DNA of 64,000 nucleotides from Paraburkholderia sp. CNPSo 3274. GTDB taxonomy: Bacteria > Pseudomonadota > Gammaproteobacteria > Burkholderiales > Burkholderiaceae. Each line of letters begins with the position of its first letter. Within the stretch, counting starts at the first letter, position 1. Made by a program: the position numbers and the translations under genes. Below, in pieces: positions 47,646 through 57,125 of this stretch. The stretch spans positions 124,001 to 188,000 of the forward strand of contig NZ_JAMBPR010000012.1 of the NCBI RefSeq assembly GCF_024206475.1, given 5' to 3'. The notes beneath the pieces are model-generated. The model did no database searches and was not told the DNA's origin. It saw nothing but the letters and a program-made list of their open reading frames with translations.

Positions 47646-47674
47646 ATTATACGGACGGGCCTTGTGCGGCGCAA
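47646..47674 (-). promoter_or_regulatory. Sigma-70 promoter of the candidate small RNA
   Basis: TTGCGC and TATAAT are separated by exactly 17 nt on the minus strand. The next downstream element in that direction is the hairpin/terminator unit ending at 47545, not a coding sequence, and the rplM promoter lies beyond the terminator. Confidence 0.75.
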
Positions 47675-47969
47675 GGACATTTGCATTGCGAAATTTAACA
47701 TCACAATGTGAAATCACATAAAATCAGCGCGTCGACAGAAAAATTCTTAAAAATCAGTGCATTGGAAATCCGCCTTGCGAAAAGCATGCAGGATAACTAG
47801 AGCGAAACCCCTAATTGCGCAAGGGAAATCTGTCTTGACGGTAGGATGTCGCGCCGCAACATTCAAGCACACGACATAAGGCACGCGCCGCCGTGTCCCC
47901 CCGGACATACCAGTAAGGCGCGGGCTACAATGCCGTCTGAATCAAGAAACCGCGCAGGGGCATACGCAT
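47675..47969 (+). promoter_or_regulatory. AT-rich upstream region of osmC
   Basis: The stretch 47685-47800 is clearly AT-rich compared with its surroundings and holds no gene. It lies between the divergent sRNA and osmC promoters, so it could bind nucleoid proteins or activators for either. A -10-like TACAAT at 47926-47931 is followed by a roughly 32-nt leader with AGGGG before the osmC ATG. Confidence 0.5.
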
Positions 47970-48392
47970 ATGGAATGCAAAGTTAGCTGGATGGGTCAGG
48001 ACGGCATGGCGTTCGCGGCCGAAACGGGCAGCGGCCATCTCGTCAACATGGACGGCGCACCGGAAGGCGGCGGCCACAACCTCGCGCCGCGGCCGATGGA
48101 AATGGTGCTGCTCGGCACCGGCGGCTGCACGGCCTACGACGTGGTGCTGATCCTCAAGAAGAGCCGCCAGGAAGTGAGCGGTTGCAGCGTGACGCTCAAA
48201 GCCGAGCGCGCGAGCGAAGACCCCAAGGTCTTCACGCAGATCCACTTCCACTTCACCGTGACCGGCAAGAACCTGAACCCGGCCACCGTGGAGCGCGCGA
48301 TCAACCTCTCGCACGACAAGTACTGCTCGGCGTCAATCATGATCGGCAAGACGGCCGAGATCACGCATACGTTCGAGATCGTCGCAGCTTAA
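47970..48392 (+). CDS. OsmC/Ohr-family peroxide reductase-like protein
   Basis: OsmC-family proteins reduce organic peroxides using a cysteine pair. The 140-residue product has both: Cys in GTGGCTAYDVVLILKKSR near residue 53 and Cys in LSHDKYCSASIMIGKTAE near 119. It is closest in shape to YhfA, a small subgroup of unknown role. It is transcribed alone and ends at a hairpin shared with rnpB. Confidence 0.9.
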   Translation: MECKVSWMGQDGMAFAAETGSGHLVNMDGAPEGGGHNLAPRPMEMVLLGTGGCTAYDVVLILKKSRQEVSGCSVTLKAERASEDPKVFTQIHFHFTVTGKNLNPATVERAINLSHDKYCSASIMIGKTAEITHTFEIVAA

Positions 48393-48407
48393 GTCCTGCG
48401 GCAAAAG

Positions 48408-48449
48408 AAAAAGCCGGCGCGGTTCTTCAAAGAACCGCGTCGGCTTTTT
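48408..48449. terminator. Bidirectional terminator shared by osmC and rnpB
   Basis: AAAAAGCCGGCGCGGTTCT (48408-48426) pairs with AGAACCGCGTCGGCTTTTT (48431-48449) with one mismatch and a 4-nt loop. A and T runs flank it on both sides. Confidence 0.88.
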
Positions 48450-48459
48450 ACATGAATGA

Positions 48460-48876
<417 letters not shown>

Positions 48877-48942
48877 GGCGCGATCTTAGCACGTGCGGGC
48901 GCGCCGCGCCGGGGGCCGGATCGATTGCCGCCCGCCTGGCTT

Positions 48943-49791
48943 TTAGCGAGTTCGACGGCCGGCGCGAAAGACTGTGGCGTCGTCGTAGAACGACGGGTCC
49001 TCGTTTTGCGCCCACCAGCCCGGAATGCCGAGCACCGGCAGCGGCGCGAAGCTGCGCCCGTTGAGCGCGTCAAGCGTGGCGGCGGCGGCGAGCGTGACGC
49101 TCACTGTCTCGTCCAGATACGCGTCGCGTTGCGCGCGCGGCCACGTGAAATACGCTTGCGGCACCTCGACCACCCATGCGTGCGCCGTGCACGCCGCGTA
49201 AGGCCAGATCATCTTTTCGAGCAGCGCATGGCCGAACACGCGGACTTCGCAGCGCGCCACGCCAATCGTCTCCCCGAAAGCCGCTTCCCAGCCCGCACGC
49301 TGCGCCACGAACAGCGTGCGCCAGTCGAAGCCGCGCAACGCCGCTACCAGCGACGCGTCCGATGAGGCATAGAGCACCGCGTTCTCGTCGAACAGCGTGA
49401 GCGCGTCCCGTATGCCGCCGCGTGTGGAGCCCACGCCCAGCACGTCGATCGCCGCGGCCTGGCGCGCGTTCAGCGTCGCCTTGATGCGCGGGAATGCGAA
49501 CCAGGCGAGCGCGTTGAAGAAGTCGTGGAGGTTGTGGCGCGTCGGCACGCAGCCCGTTGCCGCGATATGCGCCTCGTAGGCCGAGCCCTCGGGCAGGTCG
49601 TCCTGGGCGATAAAGCGCAGCGGCGCGCCGCGGCCCGTGCTTAGGCTGGCAGCCAGCGCATCGGCGTTCAGTTCATCCAGGTACGCCGCGTATCCCGCCA
49701 GCGCGGCCTGCTGCCAACGCCGACCGCGCGCTTCGTGTTGCGCGAACCACGGGCGGCCCCAGTCGATGTCAGTGAAACTGCCCAGCGGCAT
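48943..49791 (-). CDS. DUF3025 family protein
   Basis: The 282-residue product belongs to a conserved betaproteobacterial family of unknown function: DIDWGRPWFAQHEARGRRWQ, LRFIAQDDLPEGSAYEAHIA, NLHDFFNALAWFAFPRIKAT and ENAVLYASSDASLVAALRGF. There is no signal peptide or membrane span. The ATG at 49791 gives the usual N-terminus shortly before the DWxRPW motif, though no clear ribosome site is seen; a GTG at 49872 would add 27 residues. It lies downstream of pyrC on the same strand, so the two are probably co-transcribed. Confidence 0.86.
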   Translation of the reverse strand: MPLGSFTDIDWGRPWFAQHEARGRRWQQAALAGYAAYLDELNADALAASLSTGRGAPLRFIAQDDLPEGSAYEAHIAATGCVPTRHNLHDFFNALAWFAFPRIKATLNARQAAAIDVLGVGSTRGGIRDALTLFDENAVLYASSDASLVAALRGFDWRTLFVAQRAGWEAAFGETIGVARCEVRVFGHALLEKMIWPYAACTAHAWVVEVPQAYFTWPRAQRDAYLDETVSVTLAAAATLDALNGRSFAPLPVLGIPGWWAQNEDPSFYDDATVFRAGRRTR

Positions 49792-49889
49792 GGTCCGGCG
49801 CGGTGCGCGCGCGGGCACCGGTGCGTGCGCATCGACTGCCCTGATCGAGCCGACCGTTGCGCCCGCAGCCACACCTTGCCCCGCTTCGT

Positions 49890-50945
49890 TCAAGCGAGTT
49901 TCCAGCCGATCGTTTCGCCGCCGCGCAGCGGCACGACGGGCGTGTCTCCTGCCTCGACTTCGGCGGGCAGCGTCCAGCTCTCGCGACGCAGCGTGACCGT
50001 TTCGGTCGCGCGCGGCAGGCCGTAGAAGTCCGCGCCGTAAAAGCTCGCGAAGCCCTCGAGCTTGTCGAGCGCGCCGGCATTGTCGAACGCTTCGGCATAG
50101 AGCTCGAGCGCATGCAGCGCCGTGTAGCAGCCCGCGCAGCCGCACGCGTGCTCCTTCAGGCCCTTCGGGTGCGGCGCGCTGTCGGTGCCGAGGAAGAAGC
50201 GATGATCGCCCGAGGTCGCCGCCTCCACGAGCGCCACGCGATGCGTCTCGCGCTTGAGTACGGGCAGGCAGTAGTAGTGTGGACGAATGCCGCCCTGGAA
50301 GATCGCGTTGCGGTTGTAGAGCAGGTGATGCGCGGTGATCGTCGCGCCGAGCAGGCCGGGCGCGGCGTTATCGGCGCGGATGTAGTCGACGGCGTCCTTC
50401 GTCGTGATGTGCTCGAACACCACCTTGAGCGCCGGAAAATCGCGGCGTAGCGGCGTCATCACGCGGTCGATGAAGACCTTCTCGCGGTCGAACAGGTCGA
50501 TGTCGGCGCTCGTCACTTCACCGTGCACGAGTAGCGGCATGCCCACTTCCTGCATGGCTTCGAGCGCCTTCGCGCACTTGCGGATGTCGGTCACGCCGGC
50601 GTCCGAATTCGTCGTCGCGCCCGCCGGATACAGCTTCACGCCGTGCACGAAGCCGCTCGCCTTCGCGCGGCGGATTTCCTCGGGCGGCGTGTTGTCGGTG
50701 AGATAGAGCGTCATTAGCGGCTCGAACGTCGAGCCCGCCGGTCGCGCCGCGAGAATGCGCTCGCGGTAGGCGGCGGCCTGCTCTGTCGTCGTGACCGGCG
50801 GCTTGAGGTTCGGCATGATGATCGCGCGGCCGAACTGGCGCGCCGTGTGCGGCAGCACGGCCGCGAGCATCGCACCGTCGCGCACGTGCAGGTGCCAGTC
50901 GTCGGGGCGGGCGAGCGTGAGAGTCGTGAGGGAAGAGGCGTTCAT
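49890..50945 (-). CDS. pyrC: Dihydroorotase
   Basis: PyrC closes carbamoyl-aspartate to dihydroorotate in pyrimidine synthesis. The 351-residue class II (E. coli type) enzyme shows the zinc-ligand HxH in [20 protein letters not shown] near residue 18. The carboxylated lysine is in [20 protein letters not shown], and further ligands are in [10 protein letters not shown] and [37 protein letters not shown] carries the catalytic Asp. The ATG at 50945 ([17 protein letters not shown]) is used. Confidence 0.96.
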   Translation of the reverse strand: MNASSLTTLTLARPDDWHLHVRDGAMLAAVLPHTARQFGRAIIMPNLKPPVTTTEQAAAYRERILAARPAGSTFEPLMTLYLTDNTPPEEIRRAKASGFVHGVKLYPAGATTNSDAGVTDIRKCAKALEAMQEVGMPLLVHGEVTSADIDLFDREKVFIDRVMTPLRRDFPALKVVFEHITTKDAVDYIRADNAAPGLLGATITAHHLLYNRNAIFQGGIRPHYYCLPVLKRETHRVALVEAATSGDHRFFLGTDSAPHPKGLKEHACGCAGCYTALHALELYAEAFDNAGALDKLEGFASFYGADFYGLPRATETVTLRRESWTLPAEVEAGDTPVVPLRGGETIGWKLA

Positions 50946-51299
50946 GGCAAGGTCAGGCGCAATAGTGAGCCAACAGCAGTATGAATGAACGGCGGCAAGG
51001 TCGCGGGAACGCACTCAGGCTGCCGGAAATTCCGGGCATATCACTGGAAAAAGCGCGGCGTCGATCGATGCCAGTCCAACCCACGCGTTGCCCGCACCGT
51101 CGCGTGCACACGACAATTCGCGGTGCATCGACGCCGGCACGCGCCCTTCTACGCAAGCCTGCAATGCATCTGACAAATTTCGTATTGGCGACCTGCAGGC
51201 CGGTGATATGCTTGGAAAATCATCATTGTAACGGGTCGACGGCGGGTCCCGCCTACCACTGCAGCCGCCGCCTCAGCCGCATTACGCACCATCAGCACC
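50946..51299. other. Divergent pyrC/amidotransferase intergenic region
   Basis: This 354-nt gap separates the pyrC start from the amidotransferase start. No supported gene, RNA or repeat was found. It is likely to hold both promoters; no -35/-10 pair was convincing. Confidence 0.5.
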
Positions 51300-52208
51300 A
51301 TGTGCCAACTTCTCGGAATGAATTGCGCCGCGCCGACGGACGTCACGTTCTCCTTCACAGGATTCGCGGCGCGCGGCGGCGCCACCGATCACCACGCCGA
51401 CGGCTGGGGTATCGCGTTCTTCGAGGACAAGGCCTGCCGCCTCTTCATCGACAACGAGGCCTCGGCGCGTTCGCCGATCGCCGAGATGGTCAAGCACTAC
51501 CCCATCAAGTCGCGCAACACCATTGCCCACATCCGCAAGGCCACGCAAGGCAACTGCGCGCTCGAGAACAGTCATCCATTCCAGCGCGAGCTGTGGGGCC
51601 GTCACTGGATCTTCGCGCACAACGGCGACCTTCAGGACTTCAATCCGGTGATGTCGGGCGTCTACCAGCCGGTTGGCACGACCGATAGCGAGCTCGCCTT
51701 CTGCCTGCTGCTACAAGGCTTGCGCAAGGCATTCCCCGGCGCGCAGCCGCCGCTCGACGAGCTGTTCGCCGCGCTGGAGTCGCTCACGCGCGAGGTCACG
51801 CAGTTCGGCGTCTTCAACTTCCTGATGTCGAACGGCCAGGCGCTGTTCGCACATTGCTCGACGCACCTCTACTATCTCGTGCGACGCTGGCCGTTTTCGA
51901 CAGCCCATCTCGTCGACGCCGATGTCTCCATCGACTTCGCCAAGTACACGACGCCCGAGGACCGCGTGGCCGTGATCGCCACCGCGCCGCTCACCGACAA
52001 CGAGGTCTGGACGCGCTTCGCTCCCGGCGACCTGCTGATGTTCCAGCACGGCGACGTGATTGCCCAGGCGAGCGTGCCGGTGCCGCAGAAGGTGCTGGAC
52101 AAGCTCGCCAACCCTTCGCTCGACGCTTCGGCCAGCGCACCGTGCGCCGAGCAGCCGGGCGAGATCGACCCGGAAGCCGTGGCCGCCTTGCAGACCTGGG
52201 GCGAGTAA
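51300..52208 (+). CDS. Class II glutamine amidotransferase (YafJ/EgtC-like)
   Basis: The 302-residue product starts MCQLLGMNCAAPTDVTFSFT, so Cys2 becomes the N-terminal nucleophile after Met removal. Other class II glutaminase features are GGATDHHADGWGIAFFED, NTIAHIRKATQGNCALENSH (with ENSHPF) and WIFAHNGDLQDFN. No synthase domain is attached, so glutamine hydrolysis must serve an unknown acceptor or partner. Relatives include E. coli YafJ and EgtC of ergothioneine synthesis, but no ergothioneine genes are nearby. Confidence 0.85.
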   Translation: MCQLLGMNCAAPTDVTFSFTGFAARGGATDHHADGWGIAFFEDKACRLFIDNEASARSPIAEMVKHYPIKSRNTIAHIRKATQGNCALENSHPFQRELWGRHWIFAHNGDLQDFNPVMSGVYQPVGTTDSELAFCLLLQGLRKAFPGAQPPLDELFAALESLTREVTQFGVFNFLMSNGQALFAHCSTHLYYLVRRWPFSTAHLVDADVSIDFAKYTTPEDRVAVIATAPLTDNEVWTRFAPGDLLMFQHGDVIAQASVPVPQKVLDKLANPSLDASASAPCAEQPGEIDPEAVAALQTWGE

Positions 52209-52226
52209 GCCGGGCGACACGCAAAA

Positions 52227-52260
52227 CGAAAAGCCGCACATCAGAGCGCGGCTTTTTTCT
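52227..52260. terminator. Bidirectional terminator between the amidotransferase and gltL
   Basis: AAAAGCCGC (52229-52237) pairs with GCGGCTTTT (52248-52256), followed by TTCTTTTT on plus, between convergent genes. Confidence 0.85.
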
Positions 52261-52279
52261 TTTTGAAGCGTGCAAAGCC

Positions 52280-53005
52280 TCAGTGCAGAATCTTCGCGAG
52301 AAAGTCCTTCGCGCGATCCGACTTCGGGCTCGCGAAGAAGGCTTCCTTCTGGTCGTCCTCGACGATGGCGCCCTGGTCCATGAAGATCACGCGGTGCGCC
52401 ACCTTCTTCGCAAAGCCCATTTCGTGCGTCACGCACATCATGGTCATGCCTTCCTGGGCAAGCTCCACCATCACGTCGAGCACCTCGTTGATCATCTCGG
52501 GGTCGAGCGCCGAGGTCGGCTCGTCGAACAGCATGGCGATGGGGTCCATCGACAACGCACGCGCAATCGCCACACGCTGCTGCTGGCCGCCCGAGAGCTG
52601 ACCCGGGAATTTGTCGGCATGCGCGCGCAGGCCCACGCGGTCGAGCAGTTTCAGGCCCTTTTGCGTGGCCTCGTCCTTGCTGCGGCCGAGCACCTTGATC
52701 TGCGCGAGCGTGAGATTCTCGGTAATCGACAGATGCGGGAACAGCTCGAAGTGCTGAAACACCATGCCCACCTTCGAGCGCAGCTTCGAGAGATTGGTGC
52801 GCTTGTCGCCCACCGACTCGCCGTTCACGAGAATCTCGCCCTGCTGGAACGGTTCGAGCCCGTTGACGGTCTTGATGAGCGTGGACTTGCCCGAGCCCGA
52901 GGGCCCGCACACCACCACCACCTCACCCTTCTTCACTTCCGTCGTGCAGTCGGCCAGCACCTGGAACTGGCCGTACCACTTCGAAACGTTCTTAATTGAA
53001 ATCAT
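52280..53005 (-). CDS. gltL: Glutamate/aspartate ABC transporter ATP-binding protein
   Basis: GltL powers glutamate/aspartate import. The 241-residue ATPase has Walker [15 protein letters not shown], the ABC signature [15 protein letters not shown], Walker [14 protein letters not shown] and the His switch in [16 protein letters not shown]. The ATG at 53005 ([15 protein letters not shown]) overlaps the gltK stop by 4 nt; the longer frame upstream is not ABC-like. It is last in the order gltI-gltJ-gltK-gltL. Confidence 0.95.
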   Translation of the reverse strand: MISIKNVSKWYGQFQVLADCTTEVKKGEVVVVCGPSGSGKSTLIKTVNGLEPFQQGEILVNGESVGDKRTNLSKLRSKVGMVFQHFELFPHLSITENLTLAQIKVLGRSKDEATQKGLKLLDRVGLRAHADKFPGQLSGGQQQRVAIARALSMDPIAMLFDEPTSALDPEMINEVLDVMVELAQEGMTMMCVTHEMGFAKKVAHRVIFMDQGAIVEDDQKEAFFASPKSDRAKDFLAKILH

Positions 53006-53682
53006 CTTGCGACCTTTTTCTGAAGACCTTTCACAAGGCTCGACGCGATCACGCAAATCACGAAATAACACGCGCCCGCGAACAGTACCATTTCGACCAT
53101 CGTTCCGTCACGGTCGCCGATATTGGTGGCCGTGCGGAAGAAGTCCGCGAGGCTGATCACGTACACGAGCGAGGTGTCCTGAAACAGCACGATGGCCTGC
53201 GTGAGCAAGAGCGGCACCATCGCGCGGAACGCCTGCGGCAGCACCACGTATTGCATGGCCTGACCGTAGCGCATGCCGAGCGCGAACGAAGCGTTCACCT
53301 GCCCTCGCGGCACCGCCTGGATGCCCGCACGAATGATCTCCGAATAATACGCGGCCTCGAACAGTGAGAACGCGATCATCGCGGAAGCGAGGCGAATGTC
53401 GATGTCGGGCGACAGACCCAGCACGTTTTGCAGCACCTGCGGCACGATCAGGAAGAACCACAGCAGGACCATCACGAGCGGGATCGAGCGGAAGATCGTG
53501 ACGTAGCCCTTGGCGAACCATTCGAGCGGCTTGACGCTGGAAAGCCGCATAAGCGCGAGCAGCGTGCCCCAGACAATGCCGACCACGATCGCACACAGCG
53601 TGATCTTGAACGTGATGATCGCGCCCGTCCACAGCGTGGGCAGCGCGCCCGGAATGCCGCTCCAGTCGAAGTGATGCATCAC
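53002..53682 (-). CDS. gltK: Glutamate/aspartate ABC transporter permease GltK
   Basis: The 226-residue inner-membrane permease of the polar amino-acid (HisM) family starts [20 protein letters not shown] and has about five spans. The EAA loop faces the ATPase ([20 protein letters not shown] then [20 protein letters not shown]). It overlaps gltJ upstream and gltL downstream by 4 nt each, showing tight translational coupling. Confidence 0.94.
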   Translation of the reverse strand: MMHHFDWSGIPGALPTLWTGAIITFKITLCAIVVGIVWGTLLALMRLSSVKPLEWFAKGYVTIFRSIPLVMVLLWFFLIVPQVLQNVLGLSPDIDIRLASAMIAFSLFEAAYYSEIIRAGIQAVPRGQVNASFALGMRYGQAMQYVVLPQAFRAMVPLLLTQAIVLFQDTSLVYVISLADFFRTATNIGDRDGTMVEMVLFAGACYFVICVIASSLVKGLQKKVAR

Positions 53683-54419
53683 TTGCCTCCGATGTAGCCG
53701 GGCAGACGCGACTTCGCCTCGACCCAGCGCATGAGCGTCATGACGACGAGGTTGATGAGCACGTAAGCGATCGTGACTGCGATGAAGGACTCATAGGTCT
53801 GCGCCGTGTAATCGACGAGCTGACGCGCCTGGGCCGACAGATCGAGCAGGCCGATCGTCGAAGCGACCGCCGAATTCTTGAAGATGTTCAGGAACTCGGA
53901 GGTGAGCGGCGGCACGATGATGCGATACGCCACGGGCAGCAGCACATAGCGGTAGGTCTGCCACTGCGTGAAGCCCACTGCGAGGCCGGCTGCGCGCTGG
54001 CCGCGCGGCAGCGCGTTGATGCCCGAGCGCACCTGTTCGCACACGCGCGCCGCGGTAAAGAGCCCAAGACACACGACCGACGCCGTGAAGAACTGCACGC
54101 CCGGCGGCGACTGCTTGAACGCATTGCCGAGCGCTTGCGGCACGATTTCCGGCAGCACGAAGTACCAGATGAAGAACTGCGCGATAAGCGGAATATTGCG
54201 GAAGATCGCCACATAAACTGTGCCGACGCCCGCGAGAAACTTGTTTGGCATCGTGCGCAGCACGCCGAAGAACGACCCGACGATGAGCGCGATCACCCAC
54301 GCGCACAGCGACACCGAGACCGTCACCCAGAGGCCGGAGAGGATCCAGCCGAGGTACGTGGTAGGTTCGCCCGTCGAGACCGGGCTGAGCAGAATGCCCC
54401 AGTTCCAGTGATAGGACAT
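53679..54419 (-). CDS. gltJ: Glutamate/aspartate ABC transporter permease GltJ
   Basis: The 246-residue permease starts [20 protein letters not shown], has several hydrophobic spans and the EAA motif region [20 protein letters not shown] then [20 protein letters not shown]. The ATG at 54419 has GGAG upstream; the frame's further 65 codons cross a terminator hairpin and are not coding. It pairs with GltK to form the channel. Confidence 0.94.
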   Translation of the reverse strand: MSYHWNWGILLSPVSTGEPTTYLGWILSGLWVTVSVSLCAWVIALIVGSFFGVLRTMPNKFLAGVGTVYVAIFRNIPLIAQFFIWYFVLPEIVPQALGNAFKQSPPGVQFFTASVVCLGLFTAARVCEQVRSGINALPRGQRAAGLAVGFTQWQTYRYVLLPVAYRIIVPPLTSEFLNIFKNSAVASTIGLLDLSAQARQLVDYTAQTYESFIAVTIAYVLINLVVMTLMRWVEAKSRLPGYIGGK

Positions 54420-54427
54420 CAAGAGAC

Positions 54428-54470
54428 TCCAAGAAAAAGAACGGAAGAAGCGGCGCTTCTTCCGTTCCGT
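54428..54470 (-). terminator. Attenuator hairpin between gltI and gltJ
   Basis: GAACGGAAGAAGC (54439-54451) pairs perfectly with GCTTCTTCCGTTC (54455-54467) over a 3-nt loop. On the minus strand it is followed by TTTTTCTT and, directly after, the gltJ ribosome site. It should let gltI be made in excess of the membrane subunits. Confidence 0.85.
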
Positions 54471-54508
54471 GCTAAACGCTAAATGCGGGTCGACCGGCCG
54501 GCGCCGTG

Positions 54509-55402
54509 TTAATCGATCGCCTTGTCGTTCGGATTCTTGAACAGCGCTTTCATGTCTTCGCTCATCGGGAAGTTCAGGTTGAGACCCTTCGGCGGGATCG
54601 GCGACTCGAACCACTTCTTGTAGATCGTTTCGCCTTCGCCCGAAGTCTGGACCTTGGCGATGGCGTCGTCGGCGACCTTCTTGAACTCGGGGTCGTTCTT
54701 GCGCATCATGCAGCCGTACGCCTCACGCGACTGCGGCTGGCCGACGATCACGAAGTCGCCCGGATTGTTCGACTTGGCGCGCTCGCCCGCGAGCAGCGCG
54801 TCGTCCATCATGAACGCCACTGCACGGCCCGTGGAGAGCGTCATGAACGACTCGCCATGGTCCTTCGCGCTGATGATGTTCATGCCCATGCTCTTATCCT
54901 GGTTCATCTTGCGCAGGAGGCGCTCGGACGTCGTGCCCGCCGTCGTCACGACGGTCTTGCCCTTGAGGTCGGCGAAGTCCTTGATGCCCGAATCCTTCTT
55001 CGTCATAAGACGCGTGCCGATCACGAAGATCGTGTTCGTGAAGGCGGCCTGCTGCTGACGTTCTGCATTGTTCGTGGTCGAGCCGCATTCGATGTCCACC
55101 GTGCCGTTCTGCACGAGCGGAATTCGGTTCTGCGACGTGATGGGCACCATCTTGACCTTCAGGTTAGGCATGTTCAGCTTCTGCTTGACTGCCTCGACGA
55201 TTTTCATCGCGTAGTCTTGCGAGTAGCCGATCACATTCTGCTTGTCGTCGTAGTACGAAAAAGGAATGGACGACTCGCGGTGCCCCAGCGAGATGACGCC
55301 CGTGTCCTTGATCTTCTTGAGTGTGCCGGCGTCCTGCGCGAAAGCGCTGGTGGCGACGAAGCCAAGGAGTGCGAGCAGAGTGGCGGTCTTTTTGATTTGC
55401 AT
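54509..55402 (-). CDS. gltI: Glutamate/aspartate ABC transporter periplasmic binding protein
   Basis: The 297-residue product has a Sec signal (MQIKKTATLLALLGFVATSA, cleavage after AFA near residue 22) and a type II amino-acid binding fold: GVISLGHRESSIPFSYYDDK, NGTVDIECGSTTNNAERQQQ and VAFMMDDALLAGERAKS. The ATG at 55402 with GGAG 8 nt upstream is preferred over one nine codons earlier. It leads the importer operon, and gdhA lies upstream on the same strand. Confidence 0.95.
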   Translation of the reverse strand: MQIKKTATLLALLGFVATSAFAQDAGTLKKIKDTGVISLGHRESSIPFSYYDDKQNVIGYSQDYAMKIVEAVKQKLNMPNLKVKMVPITSQNRIPLVQNGTVDIECGSTTNNAERQQQAAFTNTIFVIGTRLMTKKDSGIKDFADLKGKTVVTTAGTTSERLLRKMNQDKSMGMNIISAKDHGESFMTLSTGRAVAFMMDDALLAGERAKSNNPGDFVIVGQPQSREAYGCMMRKNDPEFKKVADDAIAKVQTSGEGETIYKKWFESPIPPKGLNLNFPMSEDMKALFKNPNDKAID

Positions 55403-55637
55403 TGTTTTCTCCGGTACAAGAACCGTCACCAGTTTATCAAAGTAATTTTCTTGAAAGAATTAAGAGTGACCCTGGCGCAACGCCAGAATGTGCGAAGGCG
55501 GACGCCCCCTTGTGGAGAACGGCCGCCTTCTATGCGCCTTGATGTGCAGCGCAAAAACTTGTCACTGCGCAGTCATTGTTTCGTCATTTCACGGCGTGCC
55601 TTGCCTGGCACGGCGTGCAACGTCTTCACACCTGCGA
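55403..55637 (-). promoter_or_regulatory. gltI upstream region with two palindromes
   Basis: Upstream of gltI lie TTCTTGAAAGAA (55449-55460) and CTGGCGCAACGCCAG (55473-55487), both inverted repeats with short spacers, in an AT-richer patch. They could be operators or, for the second, a short hairpin. No regulator can be assigned. No clear terminator for gdhA is seen. Confidence 0.35.
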
Positions 55638-56924
55638 TCAGGGATACAGACCGCGCATTTCGCGCGCCATCAGGATGCGTTTACATGCAACGATGAACGC
55701 CGCGGTACGCATCGAGACTTTCTGCTCGCTCGACACTTGCCACACCGCCGTGAAGGCTTCGCGCATCACGCGCTCGAGACGTTCGTTAATTTCGTGCTCG
55801 GTCCAGAAGAAGCTCGAGAAGTCCTGCACCCACTCGAAGTACGAAACGGTCACGCCGCCCGCGTTCGCCACCACGTCGGGGATCACGAGCACGCCCTTGT
55901 CGTGCAGGATGTCGTCGGCTGCCGTCGTGGTCGGGCCGTTCGCGCCCTCCACGATGATCTTCGTGCGGATCTTGCCCGCGTTCTTCTCGGTAATCTGGTT
56001 TTCCAGCGCGGCCGGAATGAGAATATCGGTTTCGACGGTCCAGAATTCGTCGTTCGCCATGACTTCGGCGCCCGGGAAGCCTGCCACGCCGCCCGTCTTC
56101 GCAACGTGCTCGAGCAGCGCTTCCGCGCTCATGCCGCTAGAGTTGTAGAGCGCGCCGGTATGGTCTTGCACGGCGACGATTTTCGAGCCGGCTTCCTGGA
56201 ACAGGCGCGCGGCAATGCCGCCCACGTTGCCGAAGCCCTGCACCGCAATGCGTGCGCCGTCGATCGAAAGACCCGTGCGGCGTGCGGCCTCGCAGCCGAC
56301 CACGAACACGCCGCGGCCCGTGGCTTCGCGGCGGCCGAGCGAGCCGCCGAGCGAGATGGGCTTGCCCGTCACGACGCCCGTCGCCGTCTGGCCCTGGTTC
56401 ATCGAGTAGGTGTCCATCATCCACGCCATGATCTGCTCGTTCGTGTTGACGTCCGGCGCGGGAATGTCGGTGTTCGGTCCGATGATGATGCCGATTTCGC
56501 TGGTATAGCGACGCGTCACGCGCTCGAGTTCACCACGCGAAAGCGTGCGCGGATCGACGCGGATACCGCCCTTCGCGCCGCCGTACGGCACGTTCACTGC
56601 AGCGTTCTTCACCGACATCCATGCGGAAAGCGCCATTACTTCGGAGAGCGTAACGTCCTGGTGATAACGCACGCCACCCTTGCCGGGACCACGCGAAACG
56701 TTGTGCTGGACACGATAGCCTTCGAAGTGCGCAACGGTGCCGTTATCGAGTTCGATGGGGCAGTCGACGATCAGGATACGCTTCGGACGCTTGAGCGTTT
56801 CGAGCCAGCGCGAAAGCGAGCCGAGGTACGGCGCCACGCGGTCGACCTGACGAAGATAGTTGCCCCAGGGGCCGAGATCATCGGCGTGGAGATAGGAAGG
56901 AACCGACTGCAGTTGGGATGACAT
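55638..56924 (-). CDS. gdhA: Glutamate dehydrogenase (Glu/Leu/Phe/Val dehydrogenase family)
   Basis: This enzyme interconverts glutamate with 2-oxoglutarate and ammonia. The 428-residue product has the substrate-binding [20 protein letters not shown], the catalytic-lysine motif [10 protein letters not shown], and the NAD(P)-binding Rossmann motif [20 protein letters not shown] near residue 225. It resembles the catabolic RocG/GudB type in length. The ATG at 56924 ([10 protein letters not shown]) has GGAG upstream. Its position next to the glutamate importer supports a role in glutamate use. A LysR-type operator sits upstream. Confidence 0.94.
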   Translation of the reverse strand: MSSQLQSVPSYLHADDLGPWGNYLRQVDRVAPYLGSLSRWLETLKRPKRILIVDCPIELDNGTVAHFEGYRVQHNVSRGPGKGGVRYHQDVTLSEVMALSAWMSVKNAAVNVPYGGAKGGIRVDPRTLSRGELERVTRRYTSEIGIIIGPNTDIPAPDVNTNEQIMAWMMDTYSMNQGQTATGVVTGKPISLGGSLGRREATGRGVFVVGCEAARRTGLSIDGARIAVQGFGNVGGIAARLFQEAGSKIVAVQDHTGALYNSSGMSAEALLEHVAKTGGVAGFPGAEVMANDEFWTVETDILIPAALENQITEKNAGKIRTKIIVEGANGPTTTAADDILHDKGVLVIPDVVANAGGVTVSYFEWVQDFSSFFWTEHEINERLERVMREAFTAVWQVSSEQKVSMRTAAFIVACKRILMAREMRGLYP

Positions 56925-56951
56925 GAACGCTCCGATCGAACAAGTGGTGCC

Positions 56952-57019
56952 ATTGTCAGAAAACGCCCACGTGAAATCCAATGCCGTTTGATCATCCCGT
57001 TATGCTTTTCGTGCATAAC
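56952..57019 (-). promoter_or_regulatory. gdhA promoter with LysR-type operator
   Basis: GTTATGC (56999-57005) and GCATAAC (57013-57019) form a perfect 7-bp inverted repeat with a 7-nt spacer, containing the LysR T-N11-A box. Downstream on the minus strand are -35 TTGGAT (56976-56981) and -10 GACAAT (56952-56957), 18 nt apart, predicting a start near 56945. The palindrome centre is then at about -64, the standard LysR-regulator recognition position. The lysR gene lies immediately upstream. Confidence 0.65.
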
Positions 57020-57125
57020 GTCCCCGAAGTCGAAAAAACGTGTCGCAGGCTCCGTGCTTCAGGCCTTACAGACTGAAATAGCCTGACTGTTTGCGTGGCT
57101 GTTGTGAGTTCAGGTTGCCGTTTCG

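Noticed and set aside
55593..55616. CGTGCC/GGCACG hairpin as a gdhA terminator
   Set aside because: The stem is only 6 bp and no T-run follows on the minus strand, so termination is not supported.
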